Shown: positions 50,335-60,712 of the stretch, in pieces | Layout of the letters: each line of letters starts with the position of its first letter | How positions within the stretch are numbered: the stretch's first letter is position 1 | Assembly: GCA_949316235.1 (NCBI GenBank) | Contig: OX438744.1 | Coordinates: 25,221,578-25,285,577 of the forward strand | Direction of reading: 5' to 3' | From: Oegoconia quadripuncta | Lineage: Eukaryota; Arthropoda; Insecta; Lepidoptera; Autostichidae | Length of the DNA stretch: 64,000 nt | The notes under the pieces: model-generated | The model's database searches: none | Told to the model about the DNA's origin: nothing | The model's input: only the letters and a program-made list of their open reading frames with translations | Made by a program: the position numbers and the translations under genes

Positions 50335-50664
50335 TTATTTTTATGCACAACGGGTTCGTACTTGAACTCAATCACACCTGATGTTAAGTGAAGATGAGGT
50401 CGAAGGTGGAAGCGTACTGACCCGGAAATCCCAACACATTTGGGGGACTGGCTATCTTATCTCTGACAGCCGGAACACAAGAATGCTATTAACATTGCTG
50501 CTTGGCGGCAGATTTAGATAAGATGGTGGTAGCTAGCCAGGTGGACATTTAAAATGCCCTACCACCAACCAAACCGAGTACTTAAACGTGTACCCCGCTG
50601 GGGATCGAACCCGCGACCTCCCAATCGTAAACCCAATGTAGTATACATTGAGCCACGGAGGCGG
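50335..50664 (-). mobile_element. SINE-A, full length
   Basis: Tail TTATTTTTATGCACAACGGG, body with CCCGGAAATCCCAACAC, head GAGCCACGGAGGCGG. It shares private variants (GAAATCCC, CTTAAACGTGTAC) and upstream flank with the copy at 53005-53272. Confidence 0.9.
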
Positions 50665-50707
50665 TTAAGTAGTAGTTGGACAAGAATACAAAAGGAGTAT
50701 AAGAGTA

Positions 50708-50752
50708 AAAAAAAACCCCAACACATTTGGGGGACTGGCTATCTTATCTCCT
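50708..50752 (-). mobile_element. Small SINE-A internal fragment
   Basis: CCCCAACACATTTGGGGGAC TGGCTATCTTATCTC preceded by an A run. Only this 40-bp middle part is present. Confidence 0.75.
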
Positions 50753-51086
50753 AATTTTCTATCCTATCCTATCCTATTATCCTATTGAGTTTCAAATAAC
50801 AAAAACACCAATGTCCAGTGTATATCGTATTATAACTAGTGAGCACTCGAACGTGAGAACGTATTGATTTAATTAACGATAACAGGACCCGAACCCGCTC
50901 TGCATCTGGATCTGATAATGGCGTGCGCTTGTAAAAATGTGTTAAAACAGGGCTTCACTTGGAAATGGAACTACATTCTTCTAACATTCAAGTGGCGCAA
51001 TGATGCTTAAATTATGAACTTCAATTGCGATAAGTACACTTGCAGTGTTTGTGGTTGCTATACTTCATAGTTTTAGTACTAGCTTG

Positions 51087-51524
51087 TAAGTATTAGGTCC
51101 TTACCTATGAAATTGGCGTTTTGTATGAAGAATTTCATTAAGACTGTTTTCTTCATACAAACATTTTTTATTTTTTCTTTTGGGAACGGCAAATCCAAAT
51201 TTAGCTAAACTTTGTGTGTATTATCGTATAACATTAAGTTACGTATAGGCAGTGTTAATTTTTAAAAGTAACCGCTTTATTAAAGTTTCTGCGAATCTTA
51301 GAAATGATTATGGGAAGCATATATGAAAAGAGCTCTGTTCAAATTTTTTTTATTATGTGATTTAGCCCAGAAATTAAAAAAGTATTTCATATGAAACCTT
51401 GAAATAATATTCCATTTTCCAAATAAAAAACAAATTTGAATATTGCTTTGAAAATCGCAGGAATTGGTACATATGATTAACGAAGAAAATAACCTCCAAT
51501 TTCATAGGTAAAGACCCAATATTT
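51087..51524 (+). mobile_element. MITE-M copy 4, full length
   Basis: TTAGGTCCTTACCTATGAAA at the left and the inverted TTTCATAGGTAAAGACCCAA at the right, both next to TA. It is the best reference copy together with 11720-12146. Confidence 0.9.
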
Positions 51525-51852
51525 TCTGCATTATTGACGCTGCGACCCATCATTGGTCCATGCTGTTGTTCACCAAACCCACGGGAAAAGAAGGTTGACG
51601 CTATTCCTCTCTGCCGGGACCACAGGGTTCTTACATAGGTAATAAGAGCTAATAAAAACGTGAAGTGATAAATGGATTGCATACGGGTATTGTACAGTCG
51701 ACAGCACGACGACCCAGTGGCAGTACTTTCATATAAGCCCAGAGGCCCCGCATCGCACTAATGCCTGCGCAAGCGCAATATTACCGCTTCAATCTGTGCT
51801 CCTTTCTTATCTTCTCTTTATACATACTTTACCACAATCCTGTTGTCGCTTA

Positions 51853-52160
51853 GGCTGCCCGCCGATGACCGATAATCGGTGACCGATTTTTTGTAGGAGA
51901 AAAATGGAACGTACTGATTGCAATGTTTCAATGCCCACGTCCTACAAAAAATCAGTCACAATTAATATTCTTTATTGCACCAAAAAAAATACATATAACA
52001 GAGTATAAACAATAGGTCATGTACAAAGGTGGACTTATCTCTTTAAGAGATCTCTTACAGCAACCTGAGCAGCAGCAGCAACAATATCGGTGATAAAAGT
52101 ATTGACGAAAAAATCGGCCGATTATCGGTCCTATAAAAAGTCGGTCGTGGGCGGGCACAC
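51853..52160. mobile_element. PIF/Harbinger-like MITE, copy 1, with retroposon inside
   Basis: Inverted ends GGCTGCCCGCC and GTGTGCCCGCC with flanking TTA on both sides (51850-51852 and 52161-52163). A 3-bp T-A target duplication suggests the PIF/Harbinger superfamily. Subterminal palindromes CCGATAATCGG and GACCGATTTTTT recur at both ends. It carries a 118-bp insert at 51963-52080. Confidence 0.75.
51963..52080 (-). mobile_element. Family G retroposon inserted in the MITE
   Basis: Flanked by a 5-bp ACAAT repeat (51958-51962 and 52081-52085). The second MITE copy reads straight through the site (GGTCACAATATCGGTGAT). The content matches 3305-3492. Confidence 0.75.
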
Positions 52161-52329
52161 TTATTATTATTATTTTATGTATCAGTAAATATTTATTTCG
52201 TACACCTATAGGTATATATATTTGTATTTTGTTGCTATTTTATATTTGGTTGTATTTTATGTATTGATGTTATATTAAGTAGGTTTATTGTCTATCGATC
52301 TATGAAAGTATGTGTATGTAAGTATATGA

Positions 52330-52470
52330 AATCTAAACACGTAGTTTGTATCTGTATCTGCATCAGCATTTAGTGATAAGGTCGCCAAATTGAAAGTTCT
52401 ACTCTTACCGCTTTCTGTAGGTAACTGTATTTTCTTTTCTGTTGTGCAATAAAGTGTATAGCTATTGATA
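52330..52470 (+). mobile_element. Family F retroposon 3' end
   Basis: GTAGTTTGTATCTGTATCTG, GATAAGGTCGCCAAATTG, TGTTGTGCAATAAAGTGTAT. The pentanucleotide tail is short. Confidence 0.65.
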
Positions 52471-53004
52471 TTTACGTAAACAGTACAGGAAATACACAAA
52501 TCAATCATCAAACATAACTCGGGCTTGTTTTACTGCACGCCATTGCGACGACTGTAACATTACCAGCGCGACGCTATCGGCGATGTGATTGTCGCGGGAC
52601 GCGCTTAAACTGGAATTGTTATGATGGCCGTCCGGCCGTATGTACCTTGTATAATCGCCGACAGTTAAAGACATCACAGGTCATGGAATCGTTGCCGCTC
52701 ATCTATCATGTATAGATCGTGATCTTCATTACGTGACGGATGACCCGCCGATATGCAAACTGCTTTCACTGATAAAGTTGTCTATTCATGACGCGATTAA
52801 CGCGCGACAACGGGTCGTTCGTGACTTATCAAGTTTTGTAACTGTCGCACAGGTTACCACTACCACTACTCCGCACAATCGCTGCGCAAGTAAAATATAT
52901 TGTAATGTTTATTAGCAGTACTTTAGTCGCATTTACATGTTTACTTTTCGAGTTCATAGTTTTAGCTCAGCAGTATCATGCATAAAGTAAACTACACCGA
53001 ACTA
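52471..53004. other. Unassigned stretch
   Basis: ORF 52733-52915 (60 aa) is unrecognised. No other signal is seen. Confidence 0.35.
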
Positions 53005-53272
53005 AAGGTAGTTTTTTTTTTCCAACGGGTTGGTATTTGACCTCAATCACATCTGATGTTAAGTGAAGATGAGGTCGAAGGTGGAAGCGTACTGACCCGG
53101 AAATCCCAACACATTTGGGGGACTGGCTATCTTATCTCTGACAACCGGAACACAACAATGCTATTAACATTGCTGCTTGGCGGCAGATTTAGATAAGATG
53201 GTGGTAGCTAGCCAGGCGGACATTTAAAATGCCCTACCACCAACCGAACCGAGTACTTAAACGTGTACAAGA
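53005..53272 (-). mobile_element. SINE-A lacking its head
   Basis: Poly-T tail to CTTAAACGTGTAC, then an abrupt switch to CAAGAATACAAAAGGAGTAT, a flank also found next to the copy at 50335-50664. The B box and head are missing. Confidence 0.85.
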
Positions 53273-53403
53273 ATACAAAAGGAGTATACGAGTATAAAAG
53301 GAGGTCGCTAAATAATGAGAATAGCGAAATGTTGATACTTGTGTGGTTTCGGCACATAAATACAATAGAACCAACCCGTCTCTTCCCGTGGGTGTTGTAA
53401 AAG

Positions 53404-53450
53404 TTGCTTAGTATGGAACTAGATGGCGCTGTGTATATGCAAAGTTAAAA
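53404..53450 (+). mobile_element. SINE-B tail fragment
   Basis: GCTTAGTATGGAACTAGATG GCGCTGTGTATATGCAAAG then A run. Only the 3' end is present. Confidence 0.75.
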
Positions 53451-53479
53451 AAAAAAGACGCCGAAAAACATCGATAGTT

Positions 53480-53640
53480 TTGCACGTTTCAACGGCGATG
53501 GGCTCACCCCCTGTCACGTGTGCATTTCTGTATAATATGTCATAAGGTGGATGTTCTTTCAATCATTAAACTTTTAATATTTGTAACACCCAAACACTAC
53601 TGTTTGGGATATCTCTGACCACCCCGTTTGTGATGAAGGA
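53480..53640 (-). repeat. Repeat W copy 2
   Basis: GGGCTCACCCCCTGTCACGT, TTAAACTTTTAATATTTGTA and GGGATATCTCTGACCACCCC are the inverse of 41490-41660. Confidence 0.65.
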
Positions 53641-53684
53641 CGGGACGTTATGTATGTATTAAATTGGACAGGAGACGTCACTGA

Positions 53685-54012
53685 GGCTGCCCGTCCCCGG
53701 CCGATAATCGGTGACCGATTTTTTGGAAGAGAAAAATGGAACGTATACTGATTGCAATGTTTCAACGCCATTGTCCTACAAAAAAATCGGTCACAATATC
53801 GGTGATTTATTTTATTTTATTTATTTACATAGAATCAACAGCATTATTACAAATTCTTATACAGAAAACTAATACCAAACTTATGCCAATTAAAGCTTCT
53901 TATTATGTTACTGACAATTTTTTTTACCCTTAAAATTGAATGGGTAATGTGTATTGAGGAAAAAATCTGCCCGATAATCGGTCGTACAAAAAGTCGGTTG
54001 TGGCCGGCACAC
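53685..54012. mobile_element. PIF/Harbinger-like MITE, copy 2, with retroposon V inside
   Basis: Ends GGCTGCCCG and (inverted) GTGTGCCGG, flanked by TGA (53682-53684) and TAA (54013-54015). The same CCGATAATCGG palindromes as copy 1 are present. The interior is interrupted at about 53807-53951. Confidence 0.72.
53807..53951 (-). mobile_element. Retroposon V copy 2, inside the MITE
   Basis: Inverse of 28250-28388: TTTATTTACATAGAATCAAC, TTCTTATACAGAAAACTAAT and ATTAAAGCTTCTTATTATGT. The MITE sequence resumes at 53952 with GTATTGAGGAAAAAATC. Confidence 0.7.
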
Positions 54013-55385
54013 TAAATCAGATCGTGAATAGCAAAGCTTAGTCTGTAACTAGTCACGCCCAATCACTGAGCATTTTATCAACCAATAAATAAAAGGTCAG
54101 ATCTGTCTTTGATCTGTCCGTCAGACACGAGCAGACGATCTAGTGTTAACAGGTAGATGGGTTGCATAATGAAACGGTGTCATAGGTGTCTTCTATCATT
54201 TACGTTGGTCACAGTATAAGGAGGTACGGAGGGTACAGAAATACTATGCAATGCATGCAAATATGTAACGTGTAGGAATTTTATGACATTTTTATGGAGT
54301 TTCTTTTTAGTTACTTACTTACTTATTTTGAACTTGTATGCCTACGGGCGGAACACAGCGGTAATAATTTAAAAAAAAAAATCTTTATTGCAGGAACTTG
54401 TCGAATCAATTTACATTAAAAAATTTCATTAAAAATTTAAATTACAATTTAAATTTAAAATTTAAATTCAAATTCATTATTGAAAAATTACATAATTTTT
54501 TTTCCAAATTATTACATTATACGATTATAATTGTCATTAGTGTCCATCATTTAGTCATTTATATATTATTTATGTATTTAAATAGTTTGTACTTTATATT
54601 ATTAAAATTATCATCTAGTATATAAATATTATATACAGCCATAATTAAAGGTAATTAATGCTGTTTATCTACATATTTTAGTTTCTGCCCTATTTTATTT
54701 TAATTTTCAATATAGTGATAGTATTGGTATTTTAGCAGGTATATTGTTCACTTTGTCCCATTCCTCTATGGCCACAGGAAAATGAAACTATTTGTATTTT
54801 ATTATGCTAATAATATCAATTTATTTTTTTTTGTTCAAATGGACGATTTTCTGATCGTATAGTAAAGTAGTTCAAAGTGGCACGAAAGATGGCGCTGGCA
54901 GATGGGGCCTCTTATTTCTTACATTTTAATTTAATTTCTAGTGTCCAGAGCCACGCCTAAGCATAAAAAAAATTGATAGCCATTGGACAGTCGCCCATAG
55001 TATCTTTGGTGTCAGCAACTACTCTACAGCCCCCTGTAGGTCTGGAAATCAGCAACACTGCTGAGTTCCTCCCCATTCATCACAATACTGCGGTTTTCGA
55101 TTCTATGTATGCTTGTGTTTTCTTTTTTGTGATGAATTTTATTATTTATAATGCTGTGATTCACAATAAATAAAATTGATTGATATCATTTACATAGGGG
55201 TCACCATGTCTGTATGAGTTCCCAGCCAGCTTACTACATACATTTTTTATAAATATGTATTTTAATTGTTTCTGTAAATCAACATTTAGTCTAGCATAAT
55301 TAAAAAAATCAAACTACGGTACATTTTTTGTTAAGTTACGTGGAAAACTTAGAAAAAATACTAGTAGTTGACCTAACTAATATTC
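54013..55385. other. 1.4-kb AT-rich stretch without recognised gene
   Basis: AAAAAATCTTTATTGCAG at 54378-54395 looks like a minus-strand retroposon end. Positions 54415-54480 consist of TTTAAATT-type words. ORF 54398-54625 (75 aa, Asn/Phe/Lys-rich) is compositional. Nothing else is recognised. Confidence 0.4.
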
Positions 55386-55387
55386 AT

Positions 55388-55495
55388 CATCATCATCAGC
55401 CTGTAAACATCCCACTGCAGGGATATAGGCCTTCCTACGTATGTGAGGGAGTATGGGCCATAGTCCACCACGCTGGCCCAATGCGCGTTGGGTAA
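55388..55495 (-). mobile_element. RTE-like LINE 3' terminus
   Basis: CATCATCATCATCAGCCTGT, ATCCCACTGCAGGGATATAG and GGCCATAGTCCACCACGCTG. It is the inverse of 35925-36032. Confidence 0.7.
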
Positions 55496-55734
55496 TATTA
55501 CCGTAATTGAAAAATTGTTTTCGACCAAATTAAAATACAAATTGCTAGATCACTTTGCGGTTACGATGAAGGGATTTGATAGCAGCCTGCTTATTGTCTA
55601 ACTCAATGGAAATATACTCCAATGCCAACGCAATGCTGACCAATAGTATGCTACAAACATCAAATTCGACGAATGGAGAAAGAGATGACGATAAATTTAA
55701 TGTCTATTGAAGTTATTTATTTCATTAATAACCT

Positions 55735-56525
55735 AAGACCTGTCATAATGTATGGATCGTCGTAGTGTTGGGCCATGAAGAAGACGGATGAAAGAAAATT
55801 GCATGCAGCAGAGATGAGAATTTTGAAATGGATGGAATGAATGAAATGAATATGTAAGAGGGAGTTAAAAAGTGGCACCCATGACTGAAAAGATGAAAGG
55901 AAATCGTTTGTCTTGGTATGGACATGTTATGAGGAGTGATGAAACGCATGTAACTAAGAGAGTGATGAATATGGATGTCGATGGTTGGAATGGAAGAGGA
56001 AGATTACGGAGCAATTTAATTGATAAATTGTGTGAGGGGTGATACGAGTATTAACGAAAAAGGCGTGAATAATGATGAATATAAAAACGAACACACGCAA
56101 TCACATACACACACATATACATTAACACTCATATGTTTTCCCACAAAACTACACTTGCAGAGATGTTACATTTTCAATTTAATACACAAAAAATCTTTAT
56201 TTACATCACAGATTGTATAAAAATGTAACTTGGCTACTTATTTGTTTTTCTTACGGTAACTGTCTTTCTGCGATACGGTTCTAGGACTAGTGTAGGAGAC
56301 AGAGTTTAAGTAATATACTTCTCAGATAATGATGCCAGGACAACATTTGTTTAAATATTAATACTACCTATGGTAAAAATAATGTGAATTCTATAGTGTT
56401 TAATGGCATAATAATAAATATTTTCATTTTCAGATTTCATGAGGTAACGACTGATAGAGGAGATTGCGGAAGAAAAAGACATACTGCGCCGACCCCAAAT
56501 AGAGCAAGAAGATGATGAACCTTGT
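55735..56525 (+). pseudogene. RTE-like LINE C-terminus, interrupted
   Basis: Frames carry AMKKTDERKLHAAEMRILKW, then VAPMTEKMKGNRLSWYGHVM and RSDETHVTKRVMNMDVDGWN. After about 56080 it breaks off and resumes near 56440 with an EVTTDRG-like block and the final GAAGATGATGAAC. In related copies these blocks are adjacent. Several stops and frameshifts are present. The insert is about 360 bp and unclassified. Confidence 0.72.
56080..56438. other. Unclassified insert in the RTE-like LINE
   Basis: It begins with a CACACA-rich patch (56085-56125) and is AT-rich with no ORF of note. No partner is recognised in the window. Whether it is a retroposon or DNA element is unknown. Confidence 0.45.
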
Positions 56526-56815
56526 ATGCCAGATAATAAGATTTTAGTATTGAAAATAAGGCCGGAGTTCCCGTACTGTATCTACATATATTGATATATA
56601 GGTACGGTAATCAAAATTTACCTTTTAGTGAAAGTTTATTGTAAACGAAGTGTTGACGGCGAGTTGATGAGATGACAGATATATAATTAAACGATGTTTT
56701 TATAACACTTCCTTATTTTGTAGCGGAATTGGTTTGTGGTTGACAAGACACTTAGATTCTACCCTTTATAATAAGTGTAATTACCATTTTATAGGCACGG
56801 AAATTACTTTATAAT
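56526..56815. other. Unassigned stretch
   Basis: No gene or repeat family is recognised. Confidence 0.35.
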
Positions 56816-56822
56816 TTAGATG

Positions 56823-57047
56823 GAATTAGAAATGATTATGGGAAGCACATGAAAAGAGCTCTGTTCAATTTTTTTTTATTACGCGATTTAGCCCAGACAT
56901 TAAAAAATATTTTATGTGAAACCTTGAAATAATATTCTATTTTCCAAATAAAAAACAAATTTGGATATGGCTTTGAAAAACGCAGGAATTGGTACTTATG
57001 ATTAACGAAGAAAAAAACTTCAATTTCATAGGTAAAGACCCAATATA
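56823..57047 (+). mobile_element. MITE-M right half
   Basis: It starts at the element midpoint (GAAATGATTATGGGAAGCAC) and runs to the intact right end (ATAGGTAAAGACCCAATA). The left half is absent. Confidence 0.85.
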
Positions 57048-57580
57048 ATCTTTTATTCGATACTTTACTATCGTGGTAGACATCACTTCCTGATGAATAT
57101 ATCTCCGATCTAAAGCTATCTGCGAAGGCGATCTCCCATTGGTGACTTACGGATGGCCGTTGTGCTTACTAGTGTTGCACACTAATGTTAAAACTGTCGA
57201 CAAATCTATCGATTGGATCAGTGACCCTCAGAAATAGGACTAAACATATTGCTAATTGATTATCATAGGTAATCAATACTATAGACAGAATAATATGCTC
57301 ATTTCAATAGTGTTGACTATGAATATTGAGTCTTTTTTAACTTGGTGCAAGCAACTATCGACAGTTTGCAACACTAGTGCGTAGGCGCAGGCAGGTGACG
57401 AAAGTGGAAATAATTGGCGGTAAATGCTTTGTGTGATTGTAGTAATGTACAAAGTTAGATAATGGATTTGATTGTAAAAATACTTCTGCGGTATCTGAGA
57501 ATGCAGAATAGTTTATTTTTTGTTTATGTCGAAGTAACGTCGCCCATTCACTCGAATGACTAGATGCAGGGTCTATATAA
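57048..57580. other. Unassigned stretch
   Basis: AACTGTCGACAAATCTATCG (57190-57209) and ACTATCGACAGTTTGCAACA (57353-57372) form a loose inverted pair about 145 bp apart, perhaps the ends of a small old DNA element. No gene is seen. Confidence 0.4.
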
Positions 57581-57583
57581 TTC

Positions 57584-57872
57584 AGCAGGCTCTAGTTCTG
57601 CAAGATAGCAGGCTCTATGCAAGGCACCAGGTTAGTCTTGAAGGCTAGCATGTTCAATTTCTACAAAGCAGAAGGCTTCAGTTCTGTAAGATAGCATGCT
57701 CAATGCGAGGCACCAGGCTAGTTCTGCAAGATAGCAGATTCTATTTCTACAAAGCAGCAGGCTCTAGTTCGCTTAGATAGCAAGATCTAGTCAAGGCAGT
57801 AGGCTCTAGTGATGCATGACAGCAGAGTTTATACAAGGCATCAGACTCTAATTCTGCAAAATAGCAGGTTTT
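57584..57872 (+). repeat. Irregular minisatellite, roughly 25-35 bp units
   Basis: About nine or ten recurrences of AGCAGGCTCTAGTTCTGCAA-like words, many followed by GATAGCA or AAGGCACCAGG. Units vary in length and order, suggesting a higher-order unit of about 100 bp. No coding frame is conserved through it. Confidence 0.85.
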
Positions 57873-58340
57873 ATTTTCTTTTTGTTTCTACTATCTTTAT
57901 TATTTTGATGACATTAATAATTAGACACTGTGATACCCTGTGTTCGATTCCCGGTATAAAAATTTTCAGAATTGTCTCAAAACTGCGTCCTCATTTTGGA
58001 TTTCCACAAGGCCAGGTAATTAGTATGCAATTTAGAATAGTAGCGTAATAATCAACTTGCAAAATTATTCACTTATGTATACCTATTATAACCGAAATGC
58101 AGTCATTAAAGTCTCAATATCATTCTCACGGGTTGAGCCCACTCACCGCTGCGGTCCCAGACGCACAAACAAACAAACATTATGAGGCTCGTTAATAACT
58201 AATTGTGGGGCGACGTGTGGTCCAAGGCCCAGAGTCAATGGCGTGGGAGCTTTCGTGCGGCTCAGGGTATGAAAGAACGGCGATGAAAGGTAGCACTATG
58301 AGAGTCTTGTTGATAGTACCAACTGACGTATCTCTTCTCT
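57873..58340. other. Unassigned stretch
   Basis: ORFs 57809-58048 and 58205-58390 are unrecognised; the first begins in the minisatellite. Confidence 0.35.
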
Positions 58341-58344
58341 CTTC

Positions 58345-58915
58345 AATTTATTGTTTTTTAGGAATATATTTAAAGAAATTAATACATTAACATTAGCATC
58401 GCAATATATTTACGAAAACTTAATGTATGTAAGAAAAAATATAGAATCGTTTAAGAAAAATAGTGATATACATAATGTTAATACCAGATATAAAAATAAA
58501 CTTGCTGTTCATGCCAGCCGTTTACACAAAGTCACTAAGTCATTTAAGGGGTAATGTATACGCTTTTATAATAAGGTTCCAGTGGACATTCAAAATTTAC
58601 CTTTAAATAAATTCAAAACCATCATAAAACAGACATTATTTACCAAAGGCTATTATAAAATTTCTGACTATCTGGATGATAAGCAAGCATGGACATAGAC
58701 CGCTCGGCGATATTCAGCCTAATTATACAATATAATATAATTGTAACCCAAACTTATTTAAAAGAGCAACCCTTGAGTTTCTCGCTCGTTCTTCTCTGGG
58801 GAATCTGCTTTGCGAACGAGCAATAATGTCAATAATTATAATATTAAGATAAAAAATGTGACGTTTTCAAGTGATAATCTTTATCCTACGAAATTAATAT
58901 TTTATGACTTTGACT
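58345..58915 (+). pseudogene. LINE-L 3' end, longest copy, subfamily b
   Basis: Coding relic: YIYENLMYVRKNIESFKKNS, NVNTRYKNKLAVHASRLHKV and TKSFKG, then a nonsense codon (TAA in place of the expected CAA). It continues in frame with FYNKVPVDIQNLPLNKFKTI and KGYYKISDYLDDKQAWT. The 3' UTR has GTGACGTTTTCAAGTGATAA and ends in a short T/A-rich tail (TTTGACTTTAAG). It reaches further upstream than the other copies. The clade is unassigned. Confidence 0.8.
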
Positions 58916-59033
58916 TTAAGAGTTATGCTCATGTCGGTGGAATCCTTTCCAGACTTGTCTACATTTCGCCTTTTCTTTGACTTCCTGATACGATACGGCA
59001 TTTACTTTTTCCTTTACTTGTACCATGTTTTTT

Positions 59034-59304
59034 GACGACCTGTTTGGTGTAGTGGTTAGAAACTCTGCTGCTATACCAAAAGATCGCAGGTTCGAATCCC
59101 GCTAGGGGCATATGTTTGTATGATGAATACAGACTTGTGTTCCCGCGTTATGGATGTTTTTCATAAATGAAATGGATTTATTTACTAAAAAAAATGTATT
59201 TGTTTAGTTTATCAACCATCTGGTATCTATAATACAAGCCTAGTTGCTTAGTGTGGAACTAGATGGCGCTGTGTGTATGTGCAAAGATATTTATTTATTT
59301 ATTA
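59034..59304 (+). mobile_element. SINE-B, full length
   Basis: GACGACCTGTTTGGTGTAGT, B box AGGTTCGAATCCCGCTAGGG, AGATGGCGCTGTGTGTATGT and a TTTATTTATTA tail that abuts an RTE-like LINE. Confidence 0.9.
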
Positions 59305-59565
59305 TGTTCTTCTTGACCTTCTTCTCTTCCCCTCCACTTTTCCTTCAATGTTGTGCTTGATAAAGTTGTCATGTCGTATCAGATGACCCAACATCTTTCT
59401 CCTTCTGTTTTCAATGATCTTCAAAAACACTCTCTTCTCATTAACCATCTGCAGGACCTCTTCATTGCTCTTTCTTTCAATCCAGCTTATTCTCTTCATT
59501 CTCTGCCAACACCACATTTCAAATGCTTCTAATCTTTCTCTATCGCGTTGTACTGACGTATACAA
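59305..59565 (-). pseudogene. RTE-like LINE C-terminal fragment
   Basis: The 87-aa minus ORF reads RLEAFEMWCWQRMKRISWIE, KSNEEVLQMVNEKRVFLKII, RRRKMLGHLIRHDNFIKHNI and EGKVEGKRRRSRR. This is the FEMWCWRRM...GHxxRH...EGKxxGKRGRGR block of insect endonuclease-reverse transcriptase LINEs. It is cut at its 3' end by the SINE-B tail. Confidence 0.82.
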
Positions 59566-60035
59566 GGTGAAATTTAATTCGTGTTATTTTTGTTTACTGG
59601 TGACTTTAATCCTGATTACAATCAACTTTTCACTAGGAATCATAACCGAAATCAGCCGAAAATTGTTGGACTTCCATATTAAAGGTTGTTTCAGAATGGT
59701 TTACTTTGTATGAATCAAGATTTTTATTATTGAAACATATCGAATTTCAAGGAATATATATTTTTTTTTCTGTTACTATGGAAAACTTTAAATCGCCCTA
59801 ATTTTGTAGTTTTTTTTTTCGAAATTTATTATCCAATTACTTTTTTCCATTTATGTACGTACTTTATGCTTATTAAGTTTTATTTCGAAAAATTTGGATT
59901 CGAAATTTTGTATGGAATACGGTGCTGGATGAACCCTCTTAACTGTGATCTTTATCACATAATAAATAGGTACGGTTAAATTTAGCTTGTAAACCAAAAA
60001 TAATAAAAAAAAAGGTAAATTTGAAAGCCTCCATA
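59566..60035. other. Unassigned AT-rich stretch
   Basis: No gene. ORF 59851-60093 (minus) begins in the adjacent SINE-B. Confidence 0.35.
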
Positions 60036-60307
60036 TAAATAAATAAATATCCTTAGACATACTCATAGCTCTATCTAGTTCCACAGTAAGCAACTATTAT
60101 GCTTGTGTTGTGGATACCAGATGGTTGATATACTACCTAAATACTTTTTTTTTTGTAAATAAATACTTATTATAAATGAAAACATCCATAACTCGGGTAC
60201 CTACACATGTCCGTATTCATCACACAAACATATGCCCCTAGCGGGATTCGAACCAGCGCTTTTGGTATAGTGGTCAGAGTTGCTAATGACTACACTAAAC
60301 AGGTCGT
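60036..60307 (-). mobile_element. SINE-B, full length, small head defects
   Basis: Tail AAATAAATAAATATCCTTAG, AGTTCCACAGTAAGCAACTA, B box region CGGGATTCGAACCAGCGCTT and head CTACACTAAACAGGTCGTG. Confidence 0.9.
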
Positions 60308-60498
60308 GAATTTCAGGCCTTCCATTTTGTTGTAGTCAGTTAAAAATACAGAAGCGGATATTGTTTTTGATCACGTTGACCTTTACTGCGAATAAAAAAA
60401 ATTATACAGTCCAAGGTGAATTCGACCATTTCTAAAGCGTGGGAAGATTTGAATGTGACATGTTCCAAGTCATGAAATAAAAGCGGGTATAAATATTA

Positions 60499-60712
60499 GG
60501 TCCTTACCAATGAAATTGGCGTTTTGTATGAAGAATTTCATTAAGACATTATGTTTTCTCTAAACATTTTTGATTTTTTTTTGGAACGGCCAATCCAAAT
60601 TTAGCTAAACTTTGTGTGTTTTATCGGATAACATTAAGTTAAGTATAGGCAGCGTTAATTTTTAAAAGTAACCGCTTTATAAAAGTTTCAGCGAATCTAA
60701 GAAATGATAATG
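60499..60712 (+). mobile_element. MITE-M left half
   Basis: Starts ATTAGGTCCTTACCAATGAA and stops just after the midpoint (CGAATCTAAGAAATGATAAT). The right half is not adjacent; an inverted right half is at 61761-61967. Confidence 0.85.
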
